A DNA stretch of 64,000 nucleotides from G965267605 sp965267605 (GCA_965267605.1 OZ254088.1:1550001-1614000), one strand, 5' to 3'. Positions 24,701 through 34,286 are shown, counted from the first letter of the stretch. The notes: generated by a model not told the origin, from the sequence alone. A program made the numbers and translations.

Positions 24701-27700
24701 ATCCGTCTCTCCCGCCTCTGTTCTAAGCTTTTTGGCCTCATCCTGGTAGAACGTACTCTCGTTAACCAATAGGTTAGCTATGGCCACATCCTCGTTGTCT
24801 TCATTACTATTAGATGCCAGCGCCCCTACGATTGGATTGTTCTTGTTTAGCTCCGCGGTGTTCGCTTCAGAGATCAGTTGCTTCTTGTCCAGTTCTTTCT
24901 GCTCAATCTTAGTCTCCAGATCGCCAATCTCATCCTGAAGTGTGGCCCTGGCTTCAACGGTTTCTGCAGCATTCAATTCTTTCTCCTTCTCGTTCACCTG
25001 GAATTCAAGCGCAGTGATCTCATTGTTCACCCTTCCCAATTCATCAATCTTCGCTCTGGCCTCCGGTGATGTATAACTATCCGTAGAGCTACCAGTGTTC
25101 TCATTGGCATTGGCAAGGTTCTGCTCGTTGCGTTTCTTGATTTGTGCAGCTATACCCTGGTAGTAATTGGCTTCAGATAGTTTCGCATCCGCCTGAGATT
25201 GCAGATCCTCGATCTTCTCTTCTTCTTTTAATCTGCGACTTCCGCTGTAATTGCCCAACTGGCCCTTGCGAATCTCAATCTCCTCTTTAATGTCTTTATA
25301 CCACGCATATGCGATATCACCCTTGGCCTCGTTCTTCCCTAAATCGCTGGCAATATTGTCTGCCTCCTCCAGCTTATTCTCATAATCAGCACCGTAATCG
25401 CGAATGTTGCCTTTGTCATCAACAACGGGGCTATTGATATTAGACGTATTGCTTTCATTGCCCCCCAATGCCAACTGATCGGTATACCCATTGGCTTGCG
25501 TTCGTTTCTCATTTTGATCTGTCTCCAGCGTGGCAATTAACTCCTCTTCTTTTTTGCGATCTTTCTTCTTCATACCGTCAAGGTTAGACTTGCGGTAATC
25601 TATCTCCTGCTGTTTTGTAGCCGCCCAATTTTCATAGATATGGTTCAGGAGCGTTTCCTTCGTATCGTTATCCGTTTCATTATTGGCCTGGCTCACTAGC
25701 GCTTCGTACTCTTTGTCATAATCTTTCAGCTCGCCATTCTCAACCGCTGCAATTACCGGTAACTCATCTACCTTCTGCTGAATGCGTTGTTGCTTGGTCA
25801 TAGTAGCGTTGCTCGCGGTATTCTCGTCTGGTGATCCATACTGCGCAATAAGATTGTCACTCATGGCGGCTTTCTCCCCTGCTTCCTGCTCCAGCAAAGC
25901 AATTTCGCTCTTCAGTACATCTCTGTCATTCTGATCCTGCGTTTCGATCATTTCCAGTTTCTTCACCAATGCTTCCTCCTTAAGCTTCTCGCTCCACTCC
26001 TGGTAAATGGCCGCTTCGGATTGTGCCTTCTTGGTTGGGTCAGATATGTTTGAAGTACCTGTAAGTTGACCGTTGTACTTGTTCTCTGTGCTTGCAATGA
26101 AACTCTTTACCTCCGAACCAACGCCACTATCTGAGGTGCCTGTTTCATTGCCTTCGTTGGATGCCATTTCATTACCCCCGGTACTTTCATTCCCGCCAGT
26201 GGTTTCGTTACCCCCGCTGGAAGCTGTCTCATTGCCACCCGATGTTTCATTACCCCCTGAAGTGGTCTCGTTGCCCTCGTTGCTAGCAGTTTCGTTTCCA
26301 CCCGTTGTCTCGTTCCCTCCACTATTCTCACTGCCACCAGAAGTTTCATTGCCTCCGGTAGATTCATTTCCTGTTTCATTGGACGCCAACTGGTAATCTG
26401 CTAACGCTTGTTCATCCGAAGCAATTTCATCTTCTTTCTCGTCACGTTGGTTCTTTAAGACATTGATTTCCTCTTGCAACTTCGCTTTCTCGTCCAAAGA
26501 GGTGGCATCGTTCAGTTCCAGCTGTTTGGCCGAGATATCATTATCTATATCGTTCAACCATTGCTTATTGATACCCAAACGTTTTGAGGTCAATTCTTCG
26601 GGATCATTGATCGATGCCAGGTTGTCAAGCTGTTTTTTTCTTGAGATGTTATACTCCTTGAGGCCGTATTTCGAATCATCCAGGCGGAACTCAGAGGCAA
26701 GGGTCTGATCAAAGGTTCCAACAAGTTCGTTGCGCTCATAGTAGTCTAGCTGCCTGATCAGGTTCTGCTTATCTGTTTCAGAAACGGTTCCAGTGTAACC
26801 CGGTGCTTTCTGTGCAATCTCCTGAAACAGTTCTTCTGTGTACTTGTTCTCCCCTTCGGAAGTCTGAGATTTCTTCTTCAGATCAATAGCATTGGCCTCC
26901 GCCCGTTCAACGTCTAGTTGAATGTCCTCCAGGTCAATCTGTACAGAATTGAGTTCTTCCTGAATACGCTCAATGTCCTTCTTCTTCTTGGCTTGCTCAA
27001 GTTCCAGCTGCAACCTTCGTTGTTTGTTGCGCAAGCTGGTCTCTCTTTCCTTTAGACCATCCAGGTATTCGTACGCTTTGTTGGACTTTGTTCTATCTGC
27101 GGTAGCCCTATCCAAAGCCAATTGCTTCTCCTGCTCCGTGGCAGATTCGGCAAGTCTGATTTCCTCAAGTCGCTGCTGCAACTCGTTGTAAAACTTGATG
27201 GCCTCATCTCTGTTACCTGATGCCAGCGCGTTCTTCATTGCATTGACCAGGGTTCGGGCATTCTTGGCATCCAGGCTTCTCTCCGTGTGCTCAGATTCAA
27301 TACTCCTGGCAAGGTTGTTAGCCATTGTAGCTTCTGCTGCAAGCTGGCCTCCCTTCTTCTTGTGATCCAGGGCTTCCTGCTCGATCTCCAATTTATCCTC
27401 GTCAGACATTCCATCCTTGATGGTTGCCATAAGTCTATCGTACTCCGCAAATTCTTTCGATGCCTCTTTACTCTTAACCTTTGCCTGGTTGTACGTATAA
27501 TTCATCTCCTGCTTCAAGAGCTTGGTATCATCCTCCAACTTCTTGGCTTGCCCCTCACCACTTGCAAGTAGCTCCTCGTTAGACATGTTCTTATACTGGT
27601 AGTCAGATACACTCAGCTTCACAGAGTCCTCGTTGGCGATTTCTGAGGCAAGCGCTTCACTCTCGGTTGAGTTGATATCAAGTGCGGATTGTTTCTTGAT

Positions 27701-29116
27701 CAAATCACGCATCAGCTCCATTCGGTCTGTATTGGAAGCTAATACGTCATCAAACATGTTCTTGATCACCAGTTTCTCATCATCACCCGCACCTACCAGT
27801 CTCAGTTCCTGTTTCAATGGACGGAACTCGGTAAGCATTGGTAATTCAACAATACCTGAATGCACAGGCGCATCATCTGTAGTCTCAACCGTTATCTTGA
27901 ACTTACCACCGTTGCCTGGGAACGAGAGAACGTAGTTACCGTTCTTTCCATCGGTCTTGAATTCTCCCAACACATCTCCTGATCCTTCGTGAATCACCTT
28001 GATGACCGCATCCTTCAAATCCGGTCTTGCTTCAGCGATAAAGTCGCCTTTGATCACACTGTAATTAGCCGGCCTTTGCGCTACGCGAACTTTGTACACA
28101 CTGATCTTACCGTGACCTGTTGTACGTTTAGAAGCGAAGTAAGCAAAGGTGTTGTCAGCATCTGAGATGAACAAGATGTCATCGTCAGGAGAACTAAAGG
28201 CGAAATCCAGGTTGGTAGGGCGACCCCATCTGCCAGTATTCTCATCATACTCAGATTTGAACACATCAAATCCACCCATACTGTTGTGTCCTTTCGAACA
28301 GAAATAAAGCGTTTTACCGTCCGGATGCATGAAGGGGTAATCTTCATCGAACTTTGTATTGATCTCTGAAGGCAAGCGCTGCGGTGAGCCCCATTCACCT
28401 GAAGGAAGTTTTCTGGCGTAAAAGATATCCTTACCACTGGAACCCTTGGCTCCATAACTTGAAAAGTAGACCACATCCGGGTTTTTGGGGATATACATGA
28501 TGGACGTCTCCCCTTTCTTCTTATCCATTTTGGTCTTGAAGTCATCCGGTTTCACAACAACCTTTCCTCCGATTCCTTTCAGATCATATACCCTGAAGAA
28601 ATCCCGATCCCCAATGCTCTGCTTTCCAACAACTGCAATGTCTTTGATATCTCCCAAAAGGGTTATACCGTTTTTACACATCTGGATTTGCCTTACCGCA
28701 TCCAGGTCCGCTGGTGGTTTCTCGGCCTTACTTAAAAACTTGTTGTAATTGCTAATGGCCTCATTGAACTGATAGTTCAAATGGTAGGTCTGAGCCAGAA
28801 AGAAGTAGGCATCTGCGTCCACATTGGGTCTTCGACAGGCCATGCGCAGAAATTTCTGCGCCTCATCCATGTTCTTATCTACATAGAGTACACAAGCACC
28901 GAAACGGTAGTTGTATTTAGGGTCTTTTGAATAGTTAGCGAGAAGTTGAGCGTAAAGGGGCTTGGCTTCGTTCCATTGCCTGGATACAAAGAACTCGTCT
29001 GCTGCTTTTTTGAGCTCATCTTCCGATTTGTATTCAAGCTGGGCAACTGACAACCCGCTCCAACATAGGAAGATTAGCAATAGCAACTGACTCGCAAAAT
29101 GATGATTCCCCTTCAT
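21797..29116 (-). CDS. giant TPR/PD40/coiled-coil protein with three SPOR-like domains
   Basis: Protein of 2439 residues. In order: signal peptide (to ~26, GLSVAQ); TPR-like helices (~30-150); PD40/WD40-like beta-propeller (~190-350, e.g. DEDYPFMHPDGKTLYFCSKG); a carboxypeptidase-regulatory-like beta domain (~360-425); very long charged coiled coil (~470-900, 1000-1525, 1670-1930) rich in Glu/Lys/Asn; four linkers of GGNE(T/S) repeats (~908-995, 1525-1668, 1932-2029, 2165-2197); two SPOR-like domains (~2073-2157, WSVQVGAFRRP; ~2216-2296, FTVQVGVYSRP); a Pro/Asp/Asn linker; and a third, shorter SPOR-like unit (~2348-2439). The N-terminal order TPR-propeller-CRD is that of PorE, whose C-terminal OmpA-like domain is absent here. 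SPOR domains bind denuded septal peptidoglycan, so a periplasmic role linking wall and envelope is inferred. Confidence 0.8.
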   Translation of the reverse strand: MKGNHHFASQLLLLIFLCWSGLSVAQLEYKSEDELKKAADEFFVSRQWNEAKPLYAQLLANYSKDPKYNYRFGACVLYVDKNMDEAQKFLRMACRRPNVDADAYFFLAQTYHLNYQFNEAISNYNKFLSKAEKPPADLDAVRQIQMCKNGITLLGDIKDIAVVGKQSIGDRDFFRVYDLKGIGGKVVVKPDDFKTKMDKKKGETSIMYIPKNPDVVYFSSYGAKGSSGKDIFYARKLPSGEWGSPQRLPSEINTKFDEDYPFMHPDGKTLYFCSKGHNSMGGFDVFKSEYDENTGRWGRPTNLDFAFSSPDDDILFISDADNTFAYFASKRTTGHGKISVYKVRVAQRPANYSVIKGDFIAEARPDLKDAVIKVIHEGSGDVLGEFKTDGKNGNYVLSFPGNGGKFKITVETTDDAPVHSGIVELPMLTEFRPLKQELRLVGAGDDEKLVIKNMFDDVLASNTDRMELMRDLIKKQSALDINSTESEALASEIANEDSVKLSVSDYQYKNMSNEELLASGEGQAKKLEDDTKLLKQEMNYTYNQAKVKSKEASKEFAEYDRLMATIKDGMSDEDKLEIEQEALDHKKKGGQLAAEATMANNLARSIESEHTERSLDAKNARTLVNAMKNALASGNRDEAIKFYNELQQRLEEIRLAESATEQEKQLALDRATADRTKSNKAYEYLDGLKERETSLRNKQRRLQLELEQAKKKKDIERIQEELNSVQIDLEDIQLDVERAEANAIDLKKKSQTSEGENKYTEELFQEIAQKAPGYTGTVSETDKQNLIRQLDYYERNELVGTFDQTLASEFRLDDSKYGLKEYNISRKKQLDNLASINDPEELTSKRLGINKQWLNDIDNDISAKQLELNDATSLDEKAKLQEEINVLKNQRDEKEDEIASDEQALADYQLASNETGNESTGGNETSGGSENSGGNETTGGNETASNEGNETTSGGNETSGGNETASSGGNETTGGNESTGGNEMASNEGNETGTSDSGVGSEVKSFIASTENKYNGQLTGTSNISDPTKKAQSEAAIYQEWSEKLKEEALVKKLEMIETQDQNDRDVLKSEIALLEQEAGEKAAMSDNLIAQYGSPDENTASNATMTKQQRIQQKVDELPVIAAVENGELKDYDKEYEALVSQANNETDNDTKETLLNHIYENWAATKQQEIDYRKSNLDGMKKKDRKKEEELIATLETDQNEKRTQANGYTDQLALGGNESNTSNINSPVVDDKGNIRDYGADYENKLEEADNIASDLGKNEAKGDIAYAWYKDIKEEIEIRKGQLGNYSGSRRLKEEEKIEDLQSQADAKLSEANYYQGIAAQIKKRNEQNLANANENTGSSTDSYTSPEARAKIDELGRVNNEITALEFQVNEKEKELNAAETVEARATLQDEIGDLETKIEQKELDKKQLISEANTAELNKNNPIVGALASNSNEDNEDVAIANLLVNESTFYQDEAKKLRTEAGETDDVNKKNRLLADANEKEQLALNKQREALKTYIKAGGPELAAKIESGELEGLGVASAGNEGTLASNESTGGNETTSGGNESTGGNETASNEGSETTSTGGNETTGGNETASNEGNETNAGGNETSGGNETASNEGNQNTGGNESTGGNETASNEGNETTSGGNETTGGNESAGGNETASSGGNESTGGSQSGETETASLENIMKTADGTTEVPYDDPSEFLEYKGDLITAQASDLQSQASAKRTQAESAKKKEKKALILEAEQLEAEAARLIKDAEVVYDQADSAKVVEAQLASASETDANDPELTTGEQQTLASMGQQDVQNVKNSVDYNEYKFNQQKKRRIIKEADVLYDRKQEIKDEKKQQEAILNDLNQLAGNPDLSDTQREDLNDQIAAVEKRITALDNAYSSAEVASAQKQDELAAIDEKLNKITGRLSDNLAGQIVAVEKQDYINGDSEVAAYSGNQNTGGNETASSGGNETTGGNESTGGNETASNEGNETTSTGGNETTGGNETASNEGNETTSGGNETTGGNESTGGNETASTGGNETTTSGGNETSGGNTGSQGSLNNDGLPTVLLGDFFVLGTRGTSSYSSNNPMKVNPQMPDGVIWSVQVGAFRRPISQDVFKGFSPVFANTKGDGITRYTAGLFPGFAAADKAKDQIRRLGYRDAFVVAYRDGKRISVAEARNASTEGSLANNTSSGNETTGGNETTGGNESTGGNESNGGNAFAGNLPTENDGSTPVNRITGVFFTVQVGVYSRPARSSTFGGLRPLNRETTSGGLYRYTYGRYDNLDEARRAKQRAVNSGVSDAFIVAYNNGSRVPVSTAVASLGSSTGGNNTPVDNTPPDNGNDTPVDNTPPDNGNDTPVNNNPPTNEQPLGKLNFYVNIGEYEDEVPVDVAAAYLRLTKRGIQATDKGSYTRYTIGSADNYGEASTLKDEMVSLGISDAKVMVTEDGSERDLNEILKRLEK
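22085..22205 (-). repeat. Pro/Asp/Asn-rich repeat linker before the last SPOR-like unit
   Basis: In-frame repeats of a unit close to NTPPDNGNDTPVD lie between the second and third SPOR-like units of the giant protein. The DNA copies are nearly identical. Confidence 0.75.
22530..22620 (-). repeat. GGNE repeat linker, C-terminal block
   Basis: Short run of the six-residue unit GGNE(T/S)T/N between the first two SPOR-like domains of the giant protein. Confidence 0.8.
23025..23325 (-). repeat. GGNE repeat linker, third block
   Basis: About 100 codons of GGNE(T/S)-type units with interspersed ASNEGNE segments, just ahead of the first SPOR-like domain. Repeats are near-identical at the DNA level and create long open frames on the opposite strand. 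Confidence 0.85.
24115..24530 (-). repeat. GGNE repeat linker, longest block
   Basis: About 140 codons of GGNE(T/S) and ASNEGNE units separating two coiled-coil stretches of the giant protein. Confidence 0.85.
26110..26390 (-). repeat. GGNE repeat linker, N-terminal block
   Basis: About 90 codons with eight GGNE units, with the same unit and codon pattern as the other blocks, after the first long coiled coil. Confidence 0.85.
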
Positions 29117-29156
29117 TCAGTTATTGCTTCTACAAATTTAACACCAATCCTCTACA

Positions 29157-29804
29157 TCACTCATCATCCTCAAGCTCCTGGTTCTTGGAGAAGATCTTTG
29201 ATTCTTCCCCCCGCAACAGGCGCTTAATGTTCCTGTGGTGGGTAACCACCACTAAAACAGCCATAAACACTGCGAAAATGACCAAACTTCGATGTTCGGT
29301 TGCAGCAATGACTGTAACATATACTGCAAAAAACGAAGCTCCGACCATAGAACCCAGTGAAACATAACGAGTTATCAACACGATAAGTATGAAAACTCCT
29401 ATGCTGGCAAGGGCTGCTTCGTAGTGCATGGCCACTACCACGCCAAGTAACGTAGCAATGCCTTTACCACCTCTAAAGCCTACGTATACGGGAAAAATAT
29501 GCCCGAGTAACGCTGCAAGCCCTAAAACAAGCTGCATGTTCACAAATAGAGATGTTCCAACTACGTAATCTCCATAAACATAAGGTATTGAACATGCCGC
29601 CCAACCCTTCAAAATATCCAGGATTAACACCGGAACACCAGCCCTGGCACCCAAAACACGAAACGTGTTGGTTGCACCGGCATTTCCGCTGCCATACTCA
29701 CGAACATCTATTCCATAGAAAATCTTGCCGACCCAAACAGAGCTAGGTATGGACCCCAAAAGATAAGCAATGAGCAGAGCGATTAAGTGGGAATATGACG
29801 CCAT
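29157..29804 (-). CDS. plsY: glycerol-3-phosphate acyltransferase PlsY
   Basis: Inner-membrane enzyme of 215 residues that transfers an acyl group from acyl phosphate to glycerol-3-phosphate, the first step of phospholipid synthesis. Conserved motifs are present: YLLGSIPSSVWVGKIFYGID, then REYGSGNAGATNTFRVLG, FRGGKGIATLLG in the middle, and the last cytosolic motif around VVVTHHRNIKRLLRGEE. Five hydrophobic segments fit the family. It lies 27 bp after the 1484-residue gene and 40 bp before the giant SPOR gene, within the long minus-strand run. Confidence 0.97.
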   Translation of the reverse strand: MASYSHLIALLIAYLLGSIPSSVWVGKIFYGIDVREYGSGNAGATNTFRVLGARAGVPVLILDILKGWAACSIPYVYGDYVVGTSLFVNMQLVLGLAALLGHIFPVYVGFRGGKGIATLLGVVVAMHYEAALASIGVFILIVLITRYVSLGSMVGASFFAVYVTVIAATEHRSLVIFAVFMAVLVVVTHHRNIKRLLRGEESKIFSKNQELEDDE

Positions 29805-29831
29805 ACCTTACTTTGTAAGGTAAAAATAATA

Positions 29832-32800
29832 TTAGTCTAGGTCAAAGTCGCGAATGAAATCACGCTTCTTCTTATCGCTGGAATAGTACATATACGTGAA
29901 TGGCGTCTCTCCTTTCTGGTGCTTGTACTTCCGTTTGTCAGACTTCAACTCAGAAAGCGGGCCATTGAACTCGTCATTGGAGGATGATACATACATTACG
30001 CCTCTTAAATATTCGAAGTAATACCAGTTGTTGGCGTCAATCTCCAGATAGATTCTCACCCTGTCTCCGGAGCGCTTGCGTTGCATCTCCACCTTTCCAT
30101 TCACATAGCGGTTCACCTGGGTTTTGAAGATGTTTCCGATCCCTATTCTTCCAAATGATCTATAGGCGTTGGCCTTATCGTTCCACTTCATCCTCAATTC
30201 ATTGATAACTAACGCTTTATTTAACACCTGAGGGATCTTCTTGTACCCACCGTTCAGGTTGATCTGTGCAATCAGCTTATCCGCCTCCGTTTGACCTACT
30301 AACTCACGCAAACTCTTCTCAAATACTTCACCTTCAAAGGATATTGGGTCTAGCGTGGCATTGCCCGCAAAATCTTTGGCCATCTTTTCGATCACACCTT
30401 GATCGAAGAAGAAGTCAAGGATCATCATCATATCAAAAATGGCATCATCATCCACCTGGTTGTGGACCACAGTACCTGCCGAATTGATTTTAAAGCTTCC
30501 GGATTTCATACCAAGGTCCAGTTTACCCTCACCGTATAGCTTACAAGTCTTTGTATTCAAACTCAGGTAATTACCCTGGAACGTTTTGGGTTCTTTCACT
30601 TTGTTTTTTGATGAAACCCTATACTCACCAGTGGTCTTGTCATAATACAGCACACCAACTGATTGGATCACACTATGGTCTTGCGTACGTCTATGCCGCT
30701 TGGACAGCCACGTAGTGTAGATACCCAACGAATCATTACCCATGTTAACGGCCGCAGAAAGGTTATCGTCAAATTCATTCGTCAGGCTGGAATCGATTGG
30801 AATGAATATCTCCAATGGATCTATCTCAGCATGGATCTGGAAGAAATCTCTTGGAAGACCAGCACATTCGTGGGCAATCTTACAATTACCCTTGAACGTC
30901 AGGTTCTCGTTATTCGCTTCCAGGAAGACCCTTCCATTGAAATCATACTGTGGACTCAACTTAAACTGTGCGGAATCTTCAATTACACCCGAAGCGTAGG
31001 TCTGCAAGGTTGTATCCACCCCAATGTTCTCCAGGTAGATTGGTTGTATCTTCTCCTGTTCATCCACATAATCCACGTACCCGGTGGCCCCGTAGTCCTT
31101 CTTACCTCGAATATTCACACTGGCATTGTAAATCTTATGGTTCTGGGTAACGTAGTTCGCTACGATCCTCGCATTGTTCAAGGTTTCGATCTTGGCCTGC
31201 TTCTGAATGATCACATGCCCACTATCAGGATAAATCATCGCATCCGCTGAATTGATAAACTTCACTCCCTTACAGTCGATGATCTTCTTTTTCAGGTCAT
31301 ACGTGGCCTTTGGAACATAGAAACTCAGGGAATCCTGCTTCTCATGAACCGATATAAATTGCGAACCATCCAGCTTCACCCCTGTTAGGTCATCCACCTT
31401 TCCACCATCTTCATTCGCAGTCATCTCGATGTCGTCATTATCCATGAACCACTTGAATTCCTCCATGAAGCAGATGTACTGGTTCTGTGGGAATTCAATA
31501 AAGGAACCACCACCATTGGACTTAAACTCACCATACCTTCCTTTGAAGGTGATGTAGGCGTTTACGTTATTGGTTTTAAAGGCAAGTGCATCTGAACCAA
31601 CTTCGTCATGAAGATTGAAGTTTGCGGTATCCGATCTAAACTCATCAAACTTGAACTTATAACGGTCTGCAGTAAGGTCAGCCTTATCGAATTTAAACCT
31701 TCCCGATCCGGTCAATCCTTGTGGTCTCAAAGCCAATGTTCCGTAGTGCTCAGAACCATCATACATCTTGAATGGTTTATCAATATGCTTCACCACCATA
31801 ACGTCCTTTTTGGTGAGCCACCTCACCTTCACATTTTCGGAAGTAACTGGCGGAAATTGCACATCAGTTGGCTTCTCCTCAATATCATATGTTTGAGCCA
31901 CACATGACATAGAATCAGGGAAATACAGAATATCATTAGAAGTTCCTGTTGAGGTAATGTATTCAAACTTACCTTCACCTCTCAAACCTCTATTACTTAG
32001 CCTGATTTTATTAAACTGCTGTCCTTTTCCGGCATAAGATGAATATCCACCCGGAGGGGCCTCACGCTCAAAACCAAGGGAATAATCTGCCTGCAATTTC
32101 AGGTTCTCCTGAATGTCTGGGAGTATGCCTGCGGACACAAATGTTCCAGCGAAATTGATACCCTCATTTGAGAAGTTATCCAAACTGTCAATCTCGAAAG
32201 GTTCTACCTGAAAGTAGAAGTCGTTTCGTTTATACACCCCACCGAAAATGCTCTTCTTATCGTAGTAAACGAAGGATTTCTTGTAACTCTTGAATATGGG
32301 GTATTCGGGAAAGGGTTTGACCCCTGATTTATTGAGGCCATTGTCAATGAACAGCTCTCCCTTCATGTCTTCAATTACAGACTTAACAGGAATCTGCTCA
32401 ACATTGCCATATTCATCCACTTTCTTTCCATCCGCCCGCATTCTAAGCGAATCCACATTGTTCAGGTCGATCTTGAATTGGTCGTAATCAAATGCAAACT
32501 CCTTACCGTAGAAATCAAATTTACCTGCCCTTACGATACCGGAAAACAACATATCCCGATTCTTCTTCACCAATAATTCCCCATGTTGCGGAATGATGAA
32601 TACCTGCTGGGAATCACTTAAAAGCACGGCTCTTACACCAGAAATACGCAGGTCATAGTTGATCAGGTTCAGAGATGCATTGTCCTTGCCAGAAACCTCA
32701 GAATGAACTGCAATGGCATCATAGTCAACCTTTCCAGATCTTGAATAATAGTAATGAATCAACTTATCCCGAATAACGAATTTGGCATTGTCGTAATCAT

Positions 32801-34286
32801 AGAAAACGAAACCGGCAATAGACAGCTGCATCAACAAAGACTGAACCTGTTCCTTCGAAAGCCGCATGTGTTCAGCCAAATCTCTTTCATAGGCCACGTT
32901 CGTATCCAGCTTTTCCTTCAACTTCATGATCTCATAGAAAGGATGAACCATTGCGTTGGCTTGCATCCTATCGAACCGAGCCTTCTGGAACAGATCCGTT
33001 GATTCAAAGTGTGCATCCTTCTTGGTACCACCAACGAGATTGCCCATATGAACAGTGGTTTCATCGATGTTCCAGTTGATCACCTCAACATCTATATCCA
33101 TCTTATGGAAAGAACTGTAGTAATTACTCTTGGCCAATCCCTTGTAATCCCTGATCAGGTTTACCTCTCGTTTATCAAAGAAACACTTGAATGATAACCC
33201 TGGATGCACCAAACTATCCTTATCCAGTCTAAACGTAACCTTGGCGGAGGTGGAGGTAATTCTGTCCTTTCGAATCGCAAACCGCTTGGAAGAAACGATC
33301 AGGAAAGGAGCTGATTCCCGGTAAAAGATTACATAAGCGTCCGCCTCCGCACTACCTGAACCGAGGAATTTCGCGCCATACATAGAAAACCCACCATCAT
33401 AGTCCACATTCGGAGTGATGTTCTTAATTACAATTCGCTTGTTATAGGAGTCAAACCGCGGATAGGTAGCTGATTTAGGTTTTACGTTAGCGAGAATCTT
33501 CTCCTTCAGTTTACCCATCAATGGTTTCTCGAGGTAAACCTTGTTCGTAAACATCACTGAATCTGCCTCATACGTGGGCGATTTCATCTTGATCTTATAA
33601 CCTTTGAGTTCAGCAAAAATCTCATCCTTTGCAAAACCGGCACGCTCCCAGTAAACCTTACCACCACGACCATACCACATCTTCTCTGTTGGATAGTAGA
33701 CGCCTTTGGTATCGTAGATCACAGCGCTATCACGCTTTGCGAAACACTTCAAATGGAGAGATTCGAATACCAGTTTTGGAAGACTGTCAAAATCAAATTT
33801 GAAATCGAGATTGCTACTCTCCCATTCCGTTGACGGTGATTTATAGATCAGGTTGAACTCAAACAGGTTATAGCTCATCTGAATATAGTCCCTAAACTTG
33901 GTAGCCTTCCGGAAGTCCAGAAGCTTATTTACACTGCTCTGCCACGCTCCAAAACTTTCTCCGGACTGCGTTTCAGACTCCACAAATGCCTGAACAGTAA
34001 ATAGATAGTTCTTAAAATCAGGAAACGGCTTGATCGCGCGTTTCTTGATCATCTTATTACAAATTTGATATACACCTTTCCTTTCAGCCACTGAGAACTT
34101 ACCCCCGTACCAGGCCAATTCAAACTCCTTCATAAAGAACTTGGCCTCTTTCGGACGCGCATTGGTAAGGAACACCTTCATTTCCTCAAAGAACTTGATA
34201 GAATCAGGTGTAAAACTCTTGATCGAAGTCTGGGCAAACGTACTACCCGCGATCAGTAAACATATGATGACACTAAGCTTTCTCAT
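29832..34286 (-). CDS. 1484-residue secreted protein of unknown function
   Basis: Signal peptide to about residue 18 (GSTFAQ). Beyond it there is no recognised catalytic motif and no membrane segment. The first ~150 residues are helical (FEEMKVFLTNARPKEAKFFM). A short winged-helix-like stretch appears near residue 470 (ERDLAEHMRLSKEQVQSLLM). From ~600 on there are dozens of short beta segments of the type GSGRFKFDKADLTADRYKF, KGVKFINSADAMIYPDSGHV, resembling OstA/LptA-like or AsmA-like stacked beta repeats; this similarity is an impression only. No T9SS sorting domain. Its ATG at 34286 lies inside the end of prmA (14-nt overlap), so it is translationally coupled. An envelope assembly role is plausible but unproven. 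Confidence 0.75.
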   Translation of the reverse strand: MRKLSVIICLLIAGSTFAQTSIKSFTPDSIKFFEEMKVFLTNARPKEAKFFMKEFELAWYGGKFSVAERKGVYQICNKMIKKRAIKPFPDFKNYLFTVQAFVESETQSGESFGAWQSSVNKLLDFRKATKFRDYIQMSYNLFEFNLIYKSPSTEWESSNLDFKFDFDSLPKLVFESLHLKCFAKRDSAVIYDTKGVYYPTEKMWYGRGGKVYWERAGFAKDEIFAELKGYKIKMKSPTYEADSVMFTNKVYLEKPLMGKLKEKILANVKPKSATYPRFDSYNKRIVIKNITPNVDYDGGFSMYGAKFLGSGSAEADAYVIFYRESAPFLIVSSKRFAIRKDRITSTSAKVTFRLDKDSLVHPGLSFKCFFDKREVNLIRDYKGLAKSNYYSSFHKMDIDVEVINWNIDETTVHMGNLVGGTKKDAHFESTDLFQKARFDRMQANAMVHPFYEIMKLKEKLDTNVAYERDLAEHMRLSKEQVQSLLMQLSIAGFVFYDYDNAKFVIRDKLIHYYYSRSGKVDYDAIAVHSEVSGKDNASLNLINYDLRISGVRAVLLSDSQQVFIIPQHGELLVKKNRDMLFSGIVRAGKFDFYGKEFAFDYDQFKIDLNNVDSLRMRADGKKVDEYGNVEQIPVKSVIEDMKGELFIDNGLNKSGVKPFPEYPIFKSYKKSFVYYDKKSIFGGVYKRNDFYFQVEPFEIDSLDNFSNEGINFAGTFVSAGILPDIQENLKLQADYSLGFEREAPPGGYSSYAGKGQQFNKIRLSNRGLRGEGKFEYITSTGTSNDILYFPDSMSCVAQTYDIEEKPTDVQFPPVTSENVKVRWLTKKDVMVVKHIDKPFKMYDGSEHYGTLALRPQGLTGSGRFKFDKADLTADRYKFKFDEFRSDTANFNLHDEVGSDALAFKTNNVNAYITFKGRYGEFKSNGGGSFIEFPQNQYICFMEEFKWFMDNDDIEMTANEDGGKVDDLTGVKLDGSQFISVHEKQDSLSFYVPKATYDLKKKIIDCKGVKFINSADAMIYPDSGHVIIQKQAKIETLNNARIVANYVTQNHKIYNASVNIRGKKDYGATGYVDYVDEQEKIQPIYLENIGVDTTLQTYASGVIEDSAQFKLSPQYDFNGRVFLEANNENLTFKGNCKIAHECAGLPRDFFQIHAEIDPLEIFIPIDSSLTNEFDDNLSAAVNMGNDSLGIYTTWLSKRHRRTQDHSVIQSVGVLYYDKTTGEYRVSSKNKVKEPKTFQGNYLSLNTKTCKLYGEGKLDLGMKSGSFKINSAGTVVHNQVDDDAIFDMMMILDFFFDQGVIEKMAKDFAGNATLDPISFEGEVFEKSLRELVGQTEADKLIAQINLNGGYKKIPQVLNKALVINELRMKWNDKANAYRSFGRIGIGNIFKTQVNRYVNGKVEMQRKRSGDRVRIYLEIDANNWYYFEYLRGVMYVSSSNDEFNGPLSELKSDKRKYKHQKGETPFTYMYYSSDKKKRDFIRDFDLD

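Noticed and set aside
30663..31250. A 195-codon plus-strand frame inside the 1484-residue gene
   Set aside because: Antisense to a long, continuous, signal-peptide-bearing frame; no family features of its own.
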